Assembly: GCF_032854445.1 (NCBI RefSeq)
Contig: NC_088305.1
Coordinates: 1,059,001-1,123,000, forward strand
Reading direction: 5' to 3'
Length of the DNA: 64,000 nucleotides
Origin: Liolophura sinensis
Lineage: Eukaryota; Mollusca; Polyplacophora; Chitonida; Chitonidae
The notes beneath the pieces were generated by a model. It did no database searches, was not told where the DNA came from, and saw nothing but the letters and a program-made list of their open reading frames with translations. Position numbers and translations under genes: made by a program. Below are positions 1 to 12,124 of this stretch, piece after piece; position 1 is the stretch's first letter, and every line of letters begins with the position of its first letter.

Positions 1-455
1 ACAGGTAAATCGGCAAGGGGCTGTATTTCGCTGGTAATGTGTGACCATTTGTCAACCATAACACGGTCCTCGCTACTTCATGTATGCTACTATATGTCCT
101 TTACATATAGAAGGCTATACGATCATCTCCAGGCCCCCCAGAAAGTCATTTTCTCCTCACCATCAATTAAACACACATAAGAATGGTATTTCCTTCTTCT
201 TTTTGTATATAGCCCATGCCCGTAAAATTATATGGCTTGTTGACTTGTTTTCACTATTATATATATAATTCTTTTATTAACAAAAATACTCACGGAGCCA
301 AGATAAATGAACATGCCTTCAGGGCTACTGTGAACATTGTTCTCTTTTAATTACATTTATTAATCATTGGCAGTTGACTTTTGTTTACAACTTACTCCTT
401 TTCTTGACATAAAACATTGTCACTAGGTTCTTAAAAGTGGTGACTTAAAACAAAT
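1..455. other. Unassigned AT-rich sequence
   Basis: No gene, repeat array or mobile element is recognised here. Short open frames have no recognisable motif. Confidence 0.5.
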
Positions 456-729
456 GGGGGCCTCCGTGGCTCAGTCGGTTAGCGCGCTAGCGCAGCGTAA
501 TGACCCAGGAGCCTCTCACCAATGCGGTCGCTGTGAGTTCAAGTCCAACTCATGCTAGCTTCCTCTCCGGCCGTAAGTGGGAAGGTCTTCCAGCAGCCTG
601 CGGATGGTTGTGGGTTTCCCCCGGGCTCTGCCCGGTTTCCACCCACCATAATGCTGGCCGCCGTCGTATAAGTGAAATATTCTTGAGTACGGCGTAAAAC
701 ACCAATCAAAAAAAAATAAAATAAAACAA
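456..729 (+). mobile_element. tRNA-derived SINE, family 1, near full length
   Basis: The head carries an A box (TGGCTCAGTCGG) and a B-box-like GAGTTCAAGTCC, the two internal Pol III promoter elements. The body ends in a conserved tail (TATAAGTGAAATATTCTTGA, then GTACGGCGTAAAACACCAAT) and an A-rich end. The same body and tail recur at about a dozen places in both orientations, which shows dispersal. Open frames crossing it are not genes. Confidence 0.9.
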
Positions 730-844
730 ATGACCAATGTCCCTTTGAGGCTTCATTTGGCTCATCTATTTATTCGTCACACTTATTAGTTCTACTTACC
801 ACTAACTCTTAATTTTTTGTTTCAGTTTCAAACCACTACCTTAA

Positions 845-1110
845 ATTTATTTATTTATTTATTTATTTATTGATTTATTTAATTGGCGTTTTACGCCGTA
901 CTCAAGAATATTTTATTTTTTAGACGGCGGCCAGGATTGTGGTGGGAGGAAACTGAGCAGCCCCCGATGGAAACTGACGACCACCCACAGGTTGCTGACA
1001 GATCTTCCCACAACTGGACAGGAAGCCGTGGTATGAGCCGAACTTGAATTCACATCTACCCACCCCGCGCCCACGGAGATCCCCGTCCACCTCTCCCCTT
1101 AAGCTTATAT
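845..1110 (-). mobile_element. SINE family 1, diverged, minus strand
   Basis: A TTTA-rich stretch is followed by the reverse complement of the family 1 tail (TTACGCCGTACTCAAGAATA) and a diverged body and B-box region. It lies in opposite orientation to the SINE at 456-729. Confidence 0.85.
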
Positions 1111-1283
1111 GAAGGCCGGATGACAACGACCCATAGTTATGTCTTTACATTGCTAAAAAGGATTCCAACCTTCATTTAATTATTCGTTTATTTATTTTTT
1201 TATTTATTTATTTTACTTTTTCATCCATCCTCTTGATGTTTAACGCCATACTTCTGATTTTTTCACGCCATACTTCTGAATTT

Positions 1284-2366
1284 TTCACCTAGCTACCATT
1301 AGCCAGCCTGACAAATGTCCGGTGCTGCAAACTAGCTATCATTGACCAGACTGACAAATTTCCCGTGCAGTAAACTAGCTATCATTGACCAGACTCACAA
1401 ATTTCCAGTGCAGTAAACTAGCTATCATTGACCAGACTGACAAATTTCCCGTGCAGTAAACTAGCTATCATTGACCAGACTGACAAATTTCTCGTGCAGT
1501 AAACTAGCTATCATTGAACAGATTGATAAATTTCCCGTGCAGTAAACTAGCTATCATTGACCAGACTGACAAATTCCCCGTGCTGTAAACTAGCTATCAT
1601 TGAACAGACTGATAAATTTCCGATGCCGTAAACCAGCAATCATAACCCGGCCTGACAAATATCCAGTGCAGTAAACTAGTCATCGTTAACCAAACTGACG
1701 AATTTCCGGTGCAGTAAACTAGCGACCATTAGCCAGACTGACAAGATCATTAGCCAGACTTACAAATTTCCTGTGCTGTAAACTAGCGATCGTTAACCAG
1801 ACTGACAAATTTCCGGTGCAGTAAACTAGCGACCATTAGCCAGACTGACAAGATCATTAGCCAGACTTACAAATTTCCTGTGCTGTAAACTAGCGATCGT
1901 TAACCAGACTGACAAATTTCCGGTGCAGTAAACTAGTGATCGTTGTCCAGACTGACAAATTTTCTGTGCATTAAACTAGCGATCGTTAGCCAGACTGACA
2001 AATTTCCGGTGCAGAAATCTAGAATTCGTTAACCAGACTTACAAATTTTAGGTGCGGCAAACTAGCGAACGTTAGCCAGACTGACAAATTCCCCGTACAT
2101 TTAACAAGCGATCATTAGCCAGCCTGACAATATTCCGGTGCAGTAAAATAGCGATCATTAGTCAGACTGAAAAATCTCCGGTGCAGTAAACTAGCGATCG
2201 TTAGTGAGCCTGACAGATTTTCTGTGCATTAAATTAGCGATCGTTAGCCAGACTGACAAATCTCCGGTGCTGTAAACTAGCAATCGTTAACCAGACTGAC
2301 CATTTTCCGGTGCAATGATCGCTAGCTTACAGCACCGGAAATTTGTCAGTCTGGCTAATGATTGCT
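1284..2366. repeat. 43-bp tandem array, about 24 copies, with inverted terminal unit
   Basis: The unit contains AAACTAGCTATCATTGACCA, then a GACTGACAAATTTCC-like block and GTGCAGT. Copies diverge in single bases, and one two-unit block (near 1735-1850) is itself duplicated. At about 2314 the orientation flips and the last unit is in reverse complement, so the array ends in a fold-back. Confidence 0.93.
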
Positions 2367-2721
2367 ATTACTGGTCATAAAATCTGTCCGTATCATTGAT
2401 AAATTTATGCATACATTGAAAAACAAGTTTATTATCTTCGTAATTTAAATCTTTAGAGCCAAGCAAAAGTATATTACATATATATCGTGAACATTGTGGA
2501 ATAAAGACTTACACCGAGTGAAATAATTTGTGTGAGAGTATGTAGCATGTGCTTCCTATGGGTGGCATATTGAGAGCAAATAAAAAAAATAATGAAAGGC
2601 ATCTTCACATGTATCATTACAGTAATGGCAAGTAGTATCTTCGATAATATTATACTTAATATTATAATAATTATAATATTATAGGGTCTGCCCGAAGAGC
2701 GGCGAATCCCATTCTCATTCA

Positions 2722-4300
2722 TCAGTGCTGGACGGATGAAAAGTTGCTAAAGTCATTATATAACGATATTAAATCACTAAACGTAGTAATAATTGATGGA
2801 GATAGAAATTTTTGAAGTTCTTTCATTGAAGAATGGCGAATACGTTTAGGTAAATTATTCCAGTCCTTAGTTGTTTTAGGGAAGAAGGAAGATTTATATA
2901 TACTGAGGCGGCATCTAAATATACGTAAATTTTCATTATGCCTTAAGTTATATGTATTATACTCTGTTGATCGTCTTGGTAATAGGGACTGCAGGTAAGG
3001 CGGGGAAAGTCCATTTACAATTTTAAAAAATAGCAGAATCCTATGTTGTCTACGCCGAACATATAGTGGTGTCCAATTGAGTTCACTCAGCAGAGCTTTA
3101 TCTGATGTACGATGCATTCCACTTGCACAAAGCAAAGCCGCGCGCCGTTGAACATTTTCCTGCTTTTGGGAAAGCACAATACTACAGTTATCATATAATA
3201 TGTCGTCATACTCTATTGTAGATCTGATGAGGCTATTGTATAAAGTTATTAAACACTTCCTTGTTAATATCCTCTTCGCTCTATTTATAATACCTAATTT
3301 CTTATTACATTTATTTACGAGTGATCTTATATGTTCGTCCCATGTACCATCGTGCTGTACAATGATACCAAGGTGTTTATGGTACTGAACGCTTTTCACT
3401 TCAATACCATCTAAATACTGTTTTGGGTACATCGGGTTCTTTTTTAAGGAAACAAGTAAGTATATAGTTTTCTGTGCATTGAATGTTATCAACCACTGTT
3501 TGGCCCATTCAGACAAGCGACCTAGATCTCGATTTATTTTATTTTCAGATGTAATAAACTCAGTCATCTCTTCGGACAAAGATGTATCATCAGCAAAAAT
3601 ATTGATATTACATTCAATGTTCACATTTATGTCATTTACAAAAATTAGGAAAAGAAGCGGCCCTAGAACAGAGCCTTGTGGAACTCCGCTTTGAACAGAA
3701 TATATGTCTGAATCTGCTCCGTTTAAACAAACTTTAATTTTTTTATCAGATAAATAATTCTTAATCCAGGTCAGTAATGGGTCCCCAACACCCAACTGTC
3801 TCAATTTAAACAAAAGACCCTCATGCCAGACTTTATCAAAAGCCTTGCTTACATCTAGGAAAACTAAACACGTATCATTACCGTTATCCAGACTTCTGTA
3901 TACATCGTGTACAATTTTAGTTAACTGACATATTGTCGAGTCGCCATGTTTAAATCCAGAATTATTCGATATTAGAAGGTTATGGTTAATACAATATTCA
4001 TACAAGTGCTTATATACTACTTTTTCTAGGACTTTAGAGAGAGAGGGCTGTAGAGAAACTGGTTTGTAACTTGACGCATCATGTCTGTCTCCGGCATACC
4101 GGGCATACTCTAGATAGTTTCCAAGCTGATGGAAAGACTCCTGACTGAAGTGAGAAATTAAATAGCTTAGTGAGGTTAGGTGCTATATTTTCCGATGTAT
4201 TTTTGAGCATGAAATTACCAATTCCATCAGCACTAGAAGCTTTCCTAATATTTAGTTTGGACAGAAAATCAGCTACTTCCCTTTCACTTGTTGTATACAA
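2722..4300 (-). pseudogene. LINE reverse transcriptase, frameshifted
   Basis: The largest intact frame (2722-4005, open further upstream to about 4090) contains the RT core: LDVSKAFDKVWH at residues 50-61 (first catalytic Asp), SGVPQGSVLGP at 106-116 and FADDT at 137-141 (catalytic Asp pair). It also has the LSWxPL-like and RR-rich C-terminal region of LINE RTs. The preceding RT segment (RKASSADGIG, then FPSAWKLSRV) lies at 4079-4300 in another frame. A one-base shift near 4090 separates it from the DASSYKPVSL motif. The catalytic core is preserved, but the whole ORF2 is broken. Confidence 0.88.
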
Positions 4301-4629
4301 TTAAGGCGTGCAGCAGTATAATAGGTGAATGGAGGTAAAACTGGTATTACTGACGGAAGAGTTGAATGGCTTACAAAAAATCTAACGTACTCATTAGCTT
4401 TCTCAGTATCACGTGATATATTTTTATCGTTAACGATTAAAGTAAGGACAGGTGGTTTCGCTTTTGAACCCAGCAAAGATTTCATTATAGACCAATAAAA
4501 CTTGGTATCTTAATTGGGATTAGAAAGTTTTCCCTTTTTCACCATATCTTAATATTGCTTTTCTATTACTGGTATTAGCTTCACGCCTAGATATATAAAA
4601 TCGAAATCCTCTGACTTAGTCCTCTTAAA

Positions 4630-5112
4630 TTATTTAAAACATCTATTTCTTATTCGTAATTTATAGCAAACATCATTTGTCATCCATGGTTTATCTCTTG
4701 GTCGTATTGTTACTTGCTTATTTGGTATTGCTTCCGCACAACAAGATAAAAAAAGATTGTTCCAAACATACAGTTTATCATCCATATCATCGAATATGTC
4801 ACACACGGCTTCCCAGGGAATAACAGAGATAATTGACTGAAGCTGTATTAAGTCAGCACATTTAAAAACCCATATGTGTCTTGTATATGCTCTTGGTTTA
4901 TCATTTACCAGAATATTTAAGGTACAATATACAGAACAATGGTCAAGATTGACCATTGGCGAAGCTACTCCATATTCAGCCACATAACCGATACTATCTG
5001 TTATGATTAAATCTAAAATATATGAAGTTCCATTGCTATATTTTGTGGGCTCATTAATTAACTGAAATAAATTTTTACATGTAATAATATCAAACAACTT
5101 CATTTGTTTCAA
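4630..5112 (-). pseudogene. LINE endonuclease C-terminal fragment
   Basis: The 160-residue frame contains an ILDLIITD motif and NLDHCSVYCTL, matching the SDH region of APE-like LINE endonucleases (S/N-D-H catalytic strand). The N-terminal half of the endonuclease is absent upstream, which fits 5' truncation at insertion. Coding sense is lost between 4630 and 4485, where the linker toward the RT continues in changed frames. Confidence 0.8.
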
Positions 5113-5115
5113 ATT

Positions 5116-6770
5116 TCAACATTAGCCGGAAATGGATATTAACCTATGTATGTTGTGGTATAACTTAGGCTGATGAGTAGAAGCGAATATTTTATCTTGG
5201 GCTATTTCATGGTCTACACTTGTTACATAACAGCTTCAACCGCATTGACTTGACGAATTAGATGTTGGACAGATGCAATCAAAACGCAACAGAGATACAT
5301 ACATATTTTATTATCGACAATTTATACTCTTTCATGGTACGTGATTTGAATACTGATTTCACTCAATCGCCTAGAACAGACCATCCTTCGTCTCTGAAAA
5401 CTGTCGACGACTTCTCTTCGCATGATTCCGTCTTAATTTCGTGCATGCATAAATATTTAGTCCTTTGGTAGTTTGTGTCAAACATCGTTTGGGGGAACCG
5501 GGGATTATTGACCTGGAATGTCCAAAATTTGGTTGTCGACTGAAATACGAATGCCTGTTCCAACGTATAGATTATATATCACGTTTAAATTTAAACTTTA
5601 CAACGCAGGTCTCTACGATTGATACAGGAATGTAATACATATGGCTGATACATATCTGATATTTGGTGGGAAACAGCGGGAATTAAGTGTACAGTGAATG
5701 GAATTTCGTCACTTTAAAAACAATTCAGAATAAAAAAAAAACATATGCCGGATCTGTTGATTGTATTGATATGATAGTACATCTGTAAAATGTCTGCGTG
5801 CATTTATTGCATTAACACTTCAAAACTGATGGAAAATATCCATTATAAACCGAGGTATGATCTTGCACTCTAAAACAGATCCGTTAAACTTATAAACAAT
5901 GTTATGTTTTACAATGCAACAGCACATTTTATCATACTGCTGTAACCTATGTTGTCTTATAAAACTTAGTATTCCGTGAATTTAACATAATAATGTTTAA
6001 CGTGTGGGAGGCTTAGTGGGTGTGGCAGATATCATCTTTCTGGATAATACGGCTTTATTTCGCTAAAGCAAATGGTCATATAACTCATCTTCCTACCCTA
6101 GGGGATATTTAAAATTTACTAATGTATGAAATGCTAAAAAAGGCAAAAGATTAAAACAAAAACAAAACACACATGGAACTCAAAATACTCGTGTAAGCTC
6201 TGAATGGTACCATACATAAAACCGGTACAGACTTCAAAAGTTACCTTTGGTCCAAGACTACTGATAACAGGCTGCTACCCTAGGGGCAGTGGTGGGATTC
6301 GGAGGGGAGAAAGAAACAGACACGAAAAGAGTCAGTTCTATTTGCTGTTTAAACTCTGATTCCCACTCGTATAACATTTTTTTTCGAAAAACATATATTT
6401 GCCTTTGATAAGACAGCCCTTCAGCACTTATGCATTCAGGCACACGTACGCGCGTGACCACTCTATTTACAGAAGTCCATCAATTCAGAATTATAAATCA
6501 TACGTTCATCTTTAGGTAAATTACCTGTTACATCAAAATGCTCTTAGTAATGTGTTTTGCCTGAATCTACACTTTTTCTGCAAGAAAAAAATTGAAAAAA
6601 AATCATTTGTCATAGAATGATAACATGTTATGGCATATACGATTATAATTATATTTTCTTTCAAGAGGTCGTAAGTTAAAATAAGTTGGACCTCTTTTTC
6701 AGGAGGTCTGTTTCGCTGTTTCCAAAAGCCATTGATTGGTTAACCTAATGGTACGAGTGTTGCCTTAAAA
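5116..6770. other. Unassigned intergenic sequence
   Basis: No gene, array or element is recognised. Small open frames lack motifs and splice context. Confidence 0.5.
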
Positions 6771-6774
6771 TCAG

Positions 6775-6905
6775 GGGACATGGTCATGTCAAAGACTTTA
6801 AAAATGGTACTTGCTCCTGCCTCACTTGGCGCTCAGCACTGAGGAGATAGAACAAGGAAACAGGATTGGTTGGCCCCATGTCAATATGGGGCCAATATAA
6901 ACTTA
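6775..6905 (+). mobile_element. SINE family 2 fragment
   Basis: The block with AAAGACTTTAAAAATGGTAC, a CTTGGCGCTCAGCACTGA-like stretch and GATTGGTTGGCCCCATGTCA matches the middle of the family 2 SINE seen best at 22985-23335. Head and tail are missing. Confidence 0.65.
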
Positions 6906-7216
6906 CATACGCATGAACTATTAGCGAAATGGGCATTTTATTGTCTCTTAGAGACGGTATTAGGGGCCGATTCCACAAAACCATTCTTGACCTAAGTCAG
7001 AAGTTCAAACTTCGTCACCATGCTTAGTTTTTGGTACCAGAAGTTAAAAATTTAACACAATTGTCTTCAACTGGTATGAACGAGGTGGTCAAAATTTTAG
7101 GGTTTAAAAATATTATGTATTATGGATTTAAAAATTTAACTTATGACCGAAATCACGTCTTGAATGGGCCTAAGTTATTGGCACCATGCGAGATTGCTTA
7201 TCTTTTTGAGACCCAG

Positions 7217-7475
7217 ACAATGGTTGGTATAATGGGCCTTTCATTGCCTCTTTTGGAAACCCAGTTAGTGGTTGGTATAATGGGCCTTTCGTTGTCTCTT
7301 TTGGGAACCCAGTTAGTGGTTGGTATAATGGGCCTTTCGTTGTCGCTTTTGGGAACCCAGTTAGTGGTTGGTATAATGGGCCTTTCGTTGTCTCTTCTGG
7401 GAACCCAGTTAGTGGTTGGTATAATGGGCCTTTCGTTGTCTCTTTTGGAAACCCAGATAGTGGTTGGCGCTATGA
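7217..7475. repeat. 48-bp minisatellite, about 5 copies
   Basis: The unit begins TTAGTGGTTGGTATAATGGG and ends GGGAACCCAG. Copies start at 7265, 7313, 7361 and 7409, with degenerate copies at each end. Because 48 is a multiple of 3, an open frame of 154 codons runs through it. The repeated peptide is a by-product of the array, not evidence of a gene. Confidence 0.92.
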
Positions 7476-7620
7476 TCCTTTGCTCTGACGTTTAAATTTA
7501 GGAGCACCAATGCACATTTACAGCTCCCACCATTGCGGCGTCCAAATTTTCCTCTGTGCTTCGCTAGATGATGAAGCCTCTTATTATCATTTCTTCCTAT
7601 TACCACAAGCTCGCAAATTT

Positions 7621-7885
7621 TTGGGGCCTCCGTGGCTCAGTCGGTTAGCGCGCTAGCGCAGGTAGTGACCCAGAAGCCTCTCACCAATGCGGTCGCTGTG
7701 AGTTCAATACCAGCTCATGCTGTCTTCCTCTCCGGCCGTACGCGGGAAGGTCTTGCAGCAACCTGTGGATGGTCGTGGGTTTCCCCCGGGGTCTGCCCGG
7801 TTTCCACCCACCATAATGCTGACCGCCGTCGTATAAGTGAAATATTCTTGAGTACGGCGTAAAACAACAATCAAAAAAAATCCTA
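7621..7885 (+). mobile_element. SINE family 1, near full length
   Basis: It begins GGGGCCTCCGTGGCTCAGTC (A box) and has a B-box-like GAGTTCAATACC. It ends with the TATAAGTGAAATATTCTTGA tail, GTACGGCGTAAAACAACAAT and an A-run. It is closely similar to the copy at 456-729. Confidence 0.9.
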
Positions 7886-8091
7886 TTACCAAACAACCTT
7901 TTTTGTCTGAAATTTACACATACTGCCAATAACAAGAAGTTTCAGACTTATAGTAGGCTTCTGTCAGTATCCGTCTGTTTACTTTGTGCGCTATACGTTA
8001 AATAATAATCCTCATACTTTGTTCTGTTTGTTTTTTAAAACCGGCTGTAAGATATTGCATGAATGTTTGAATTTATGTTCATTTATCATTT

Positions 8092-8180
8092 ATCATTACA
8101 AACGCATTTGTAAAACCCTACAAATCACAATGGGATATCATTACAAACGCATTTGTAAAACCCTACAAATCACAATGGGA
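8092..8180. repeat. 45-bp direct duplication
   Basis: Two adjacent, nearly identical 45-bp copies run from TATCATTACAAACGCATTTG to ACAAATCACAATGGGA. Confidence 0.9.
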
Positions 8181-8404
8181 AGGTGAAAATTATCACCACG
8201 TCATATACAAAGAACAAAGTACAACATTTTTATGTGTTATCGTACTATTATCATGACTTTAGATTAACGCAGAATCAATACCTATTATCGTTGTAATATT
8301 CTCGGCGATTTATTTTCTTTTCACATTGTGCCTTTTTATTAAAATCAGTGCTTAGACGTTCCAGTAATGTTGACAGCATTTTGGTGTCATTATCAAAATG
8401 AACT

Positions 8405-8845
8405 ATTATGATCAGTGTTCCCACAGTTATCTCACCATTATCAGAGGTGATGTACAATTGTCAACATAATATTCCCACAGTTATTTCACAATTATCAGAG
8501 GTGATGTAAAATTGTCAACATAATATCCCCACAGTTATTTAACCATTATCAGCGGTGATGTAAAATTGTCAACATAATATCCCCACAGTTATTTAACCAT
8601 TATCAGCGGTGATGTAAAATTGTCAACATAATATCCCCACAGTTATTTCACCATTATCAGAGGTGATGTACAATTGTCAACATAATATTCCCACAGTTAT
8701 TTCACCATTATCAGAGGTGATGTACAATTGTCAACATAATATCCTCACAGTTATTTCACCATTATCAGAGGTGATGTACAATTGTCAACATAATATTCCC
8801 ACAGTTATTTCACCATTATCAGTGGTAATGTATAATTATAACCTT
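8405..8845. repeat. 54-bp minisatellite, about 8 copies
   Basis: The unit contains ATTGTCAACATAATATTCCC, ACAGTTATTTCACCATTATC and AGAGGTGATGTACA. Two-unit variants alternate in the middle of the array. The length is a multiple of 3, which produces a spurious open frame at 8663-8881. Confidence 0.92.
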
Positions 8846-8884
8846 AATGGATCACAATTATCAGTGTTATCATGTTTATAGGTT

Positions 8885-10740
8885 AAAATAATGTTCATAT
8901 AATTAGTTTTCATCAGCCAAGTTAATTATTTGCCACAGTACTTTTCCCGTTTTTTGTATTATTATAATGTATAACGTATATGATATGATTTTCAAACTTA
9001 CTATATTTTGTATAACACTCACGATCACCTTATTATCAGGAGCAGGATCAGTGGTGGCAGTAGTATGCGTTTTAATCTCTAGGATGTGGCATTTACCCAT
9101 AAACATTCATTGAATCGCTGGGACACAAGAGGTTCAGAGTTCAATCCCAGTCGTGGACAGGGAATTTGTAGCTCCCCCATTGTCGGACTTTCGTGACAAT
9201 AAGCCGTCGATGACGCTTCAGTGGCCGTTTGCTCTGTTTAACATTTACTGTTTAATGTCTGGCATTTACCGAAACCGCTTGTGTTTTAACAGTGATTTGC
9301 CAAAAGTCATTGGTTTATAACGGGCACGTCTCTGTCCTCTCCACATAAAAATGACCGCCATTATGTAAGTGAAGACTTCTTGAATACATGTATGTCATTA
9401 AAGGTGGAGAAAACGTAAAAGTTACATGAAGTTCATCTGAAAGAATGTCAAAAGTTAGTTGTAAATGTGACATTTAATATTTTTTCACATTTAATATTCA
9501 CAGATTTATTGTAGTAAAGTAAGTCCACCATCGCCTGAATATCATTCGCCCCTGTGGATATTCTGTCATTATTCTGTTACTGTAAAACCCTTCCATTGTC
9601 ATTATAATGAAACGCAAACCTCCAACCCAGCTATTATAGACATGCACAATTAAAGAACTGTTATATGTTATTAATTTCACATTCCGATAATAAATAGTTG
9701 TTTATTTAATATCGCAGGATTCCTCCCGGATTCCTCCCACCATAATTACGGCAGCGTTCGCACACGTGACACATACTTCTGCATCCCATAAAACATCAAT
9801 CATATCAATAAATAAATTAATATAATAGTAGTAAACAAATAGCTAAGTGTTTCTTGTCGGTGTTTATTCTTAACGGATTTGATTTGAAGAAACATAATTT
9901 TGACTGGAAATAAATGTTTCAAATCTTTACCGAATTCAATTTAAACTCCCTGAATCTAAAGGACTCTCAGGACTGTAAAAAGTGGTGAACTTTTGAAATA
10001 TTTTTTTTTTACTTTTTAAATTAAATTTTAAATCGGGCTGTTAACGCATGTCTCGAAGGAAGATTGGAGTGCAGAAATTTCCATAAAGCAACCTTTATAA
10101 TTCAGTATTGTTCTGCTCATAAGACTTTCTACCAATGAAAGTTGTTGTCCCCGAAAAAATAAACCTAAGGCATATACAAATTCTTTGGGTTTTTTCACTT
10201 TGCACTAAAATAATTCTGGATTTTTTTAAAAATGTATTCATGTCATTTGTTTCATCTTACTTACCAACAGAAAAATGAAATTATTGTTTTAACCAGGTCA
10301 GTTGTATTACTTTTTCTAATGCTCGCGTATCCCAGGGCTAACTTTTTGCTCCAGTGAGTTATCAGCTAGAGTACAGTATCTTCGTGCAATATCTAGGTTA
10401 AATAGACCAATCCTTTTACGACCAAACAGTTCATTATATGACAGATACGCCAGTATGATCGCGTAAACATGACGATGCACGCTCGCCTTATTCCCGCTCT
10501 ACCACATATTATCCCTTCACTTGTTGAGGGCTCACTCTGGCATGATCTGTCGGTAATTCGACTTCAGTTTAAATACGCTTGGCACGTTTCTATTATTGAA
10601 GTGCTGGGGAGAAAAAGGCTGTTAGGACTAAACAAAATGTCCCTCTTAAGTCACATGATCCTGCACAGAAAATTGATTTCTGGGAACAATATGAAACTAT
10701 ATAGTGGCTTGCTTGATTAATATTTTTTACGTCGCACTGG
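8885..10740. other. Unassigned sequence with SINE-like scraps
   Basis: No gene is recognised. Near 9130-9230 there is a tRNA-like GAGTTCAATCCC followed by diverged SINE body, and at 9715-9825 a degenerate family 1 tail (CCTCCCACCATAATTACGGC, then ACATCAATCATATCAATAAA). The rest is unassigned. Confidence 0.5.
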
Positions 10741-10744
10741 ATAG

Positions 10745-11050
10745 ATTTTTATTTATATAACGACGATGAGTCATTAGGTGTGTGTAAATATACTGTGTCG
10801 ACTTCTAGCTGAGCGAGTCCATGCCGCCAGTGTGCAGCCGCCACTGCAGTATCGTGTCGAAGACAACAAAAACGACTCTCCACCCAGTCACAATATACTG
10901 ACACCAACCAGTCCCGTTTCCTTTCTCTAAGCACTCAATGTTGAGGTCTAAGCGAAACTGCAATAAGTAACATTTTACAGTCATTGGTATGACCCGACCC
11001 GGTTCCAAGGTCTCCTAACTTAAAGGCGGTGGCTCTAACCATTAGGCCAC
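10745..11050 (-). mobile_element. SINE family 2, minus strand
   Basis: Read in reverse it starts GGTGGCCTAATGGTTAGAGC (an A-box-like TGGCCTAATGG). It continues through the family 2 middle (ACTGGTTGGTGTCAGTATAT, GTGACTGGGTGGAGAGTCGT) and ends near ACACCTAATGACTCATCGTC. Its 5' head abuts the 29-bp array, whose unit is the same head sequence. Confidence 0.78.
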
Positions 11051-11925
11051 CGGAACGGACGCTCTAACCAATAGACCACTGGAACGGACGCTCTAACCAT
11101 TAGACCACTGGAACGGATGCGCTAACCATTAGGCCAGCGGAGTGGACACTATAAACATTAGACCACTGGAGTGGACACTCTAACCAATAGACCAATGGAG
11201 CGGACGCTCTAACCATTAGGCCACCGGAGCGGATGCTCTAACCATTAGACCACTGGAACGGACGCTCTAACCATTAGGCCACCGGAGCGGTCGATCTAAC
11301 CATTAGGCCACCGGAGCGGACGCTCTAACCATTAGACCACTGGAACGGACGCTCTAACCATTAGGCCACCGGCGCGGACGCTCTAACCATTAGGCCACCG
11401 GAGTTGACGCTCTAACCAATAGACCACTGGAGCGGACGCTCAACCATTAGGTCACCGGAGTGGACACTTTGAACATTAGACCACTGGAGTGGACGCTCTA
11501 ACCAACAGACCACTGGAGCGGACGCTCTAACCATTAGGCCACCGGAGCGGATGCTCTAACCATTAGACCACTGGAACGGACGCTCTAACCATTAGGCCAC
11601 CAGAGCGGACGCTCTAACCATTAGGCCACCGAAGTGGACGCTCTAACCAATAGACCACTGGAGCGGACGCTCTAACCATTAGGCCACCGGAGTGGACACT
11701 TTAAACATTAGACCACTGGAGTGGACGCTCTAACCAATAGACCACTGGAGCGGACGCTCTAACCATTAGGCCACCGGAGCGGATGCTCTAACCATTAGAC
11801 CACTGGAACGCACGCTCTAACAATTAGGCCACCTGAGTGGACGCTCTAACCTTTAGGCCACTGGAACGGACGCTCTAACCATTAGACCACTGGAACGGAC
11901 GCTCTAACCATTAGGCCACCGGACA
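11010..11925. repeat. 29-bp tandem array of SINE-head (A-box) sequence, about 31 copies
   Basis: The plus-strand unit is GACGCTCTAACCATTAGGCC plus ACCGGAGCG. Its reverse complement contains TGGCCTAATGGTTAGAGCGT, a Pol III A-box motif, the same as the 5' head of the adjacent minus-strand SINE. Variants alternate (AGGCCACCGG versus AGACCACTGG) and partly fall into longer repeated blocks. Confidence 0.92.
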
Positions 11926-12124
11926 CTAGTTGTATAAGCTGCTGTCACACTCTACTGAAGCATTTTCCATGAACAGTTAGAATAACACCGTCGATGAGGA
12001 AACCTGACAAGTGGCAGGATTTCATCAGTTAATGAGTTTACTTTGTCAGCAATATATTTCTAAATGGGGTAGAGAAATGGTTTACTTAACAATAAGATGA
12101 AGAAATGCATGTAGGTATTGATCA

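Larger units (their letters stand above)
2470..5115 (-). mobile_element. Decayed non-LTR retrotransposon (Jockey/CR1-like LINE)
   Basis: Read on the minus strand, the segment gives the C-terminal part of an endonuclease domain (about 5112-4630), a broken linker (4630-4300), a reverse transcriptase (about 4300-2722) and an AT-rich 3' region. This endonuclease then RT order, without LTRs, is that of an APE-type LINE ORF2. The copy is 5' truncated and interrupted by several frameshifts and stops, so it is not autonomous. The clade assignment (Jockey/CR1 group) rests on the motif wording only. Confidence 0.88.

Noticed and set aside
500-697. Recurring 60-90-codon frames with a CGWLWVSPGLCPVSTHHNA-like peptide
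   Set aside because: These are frames across SINE family 1 copies, present on both strands and at many loci.
10469-10720. 83-codon plus-strand frame
   Set aside because: No motif and no gene context; length is compatible with chance.
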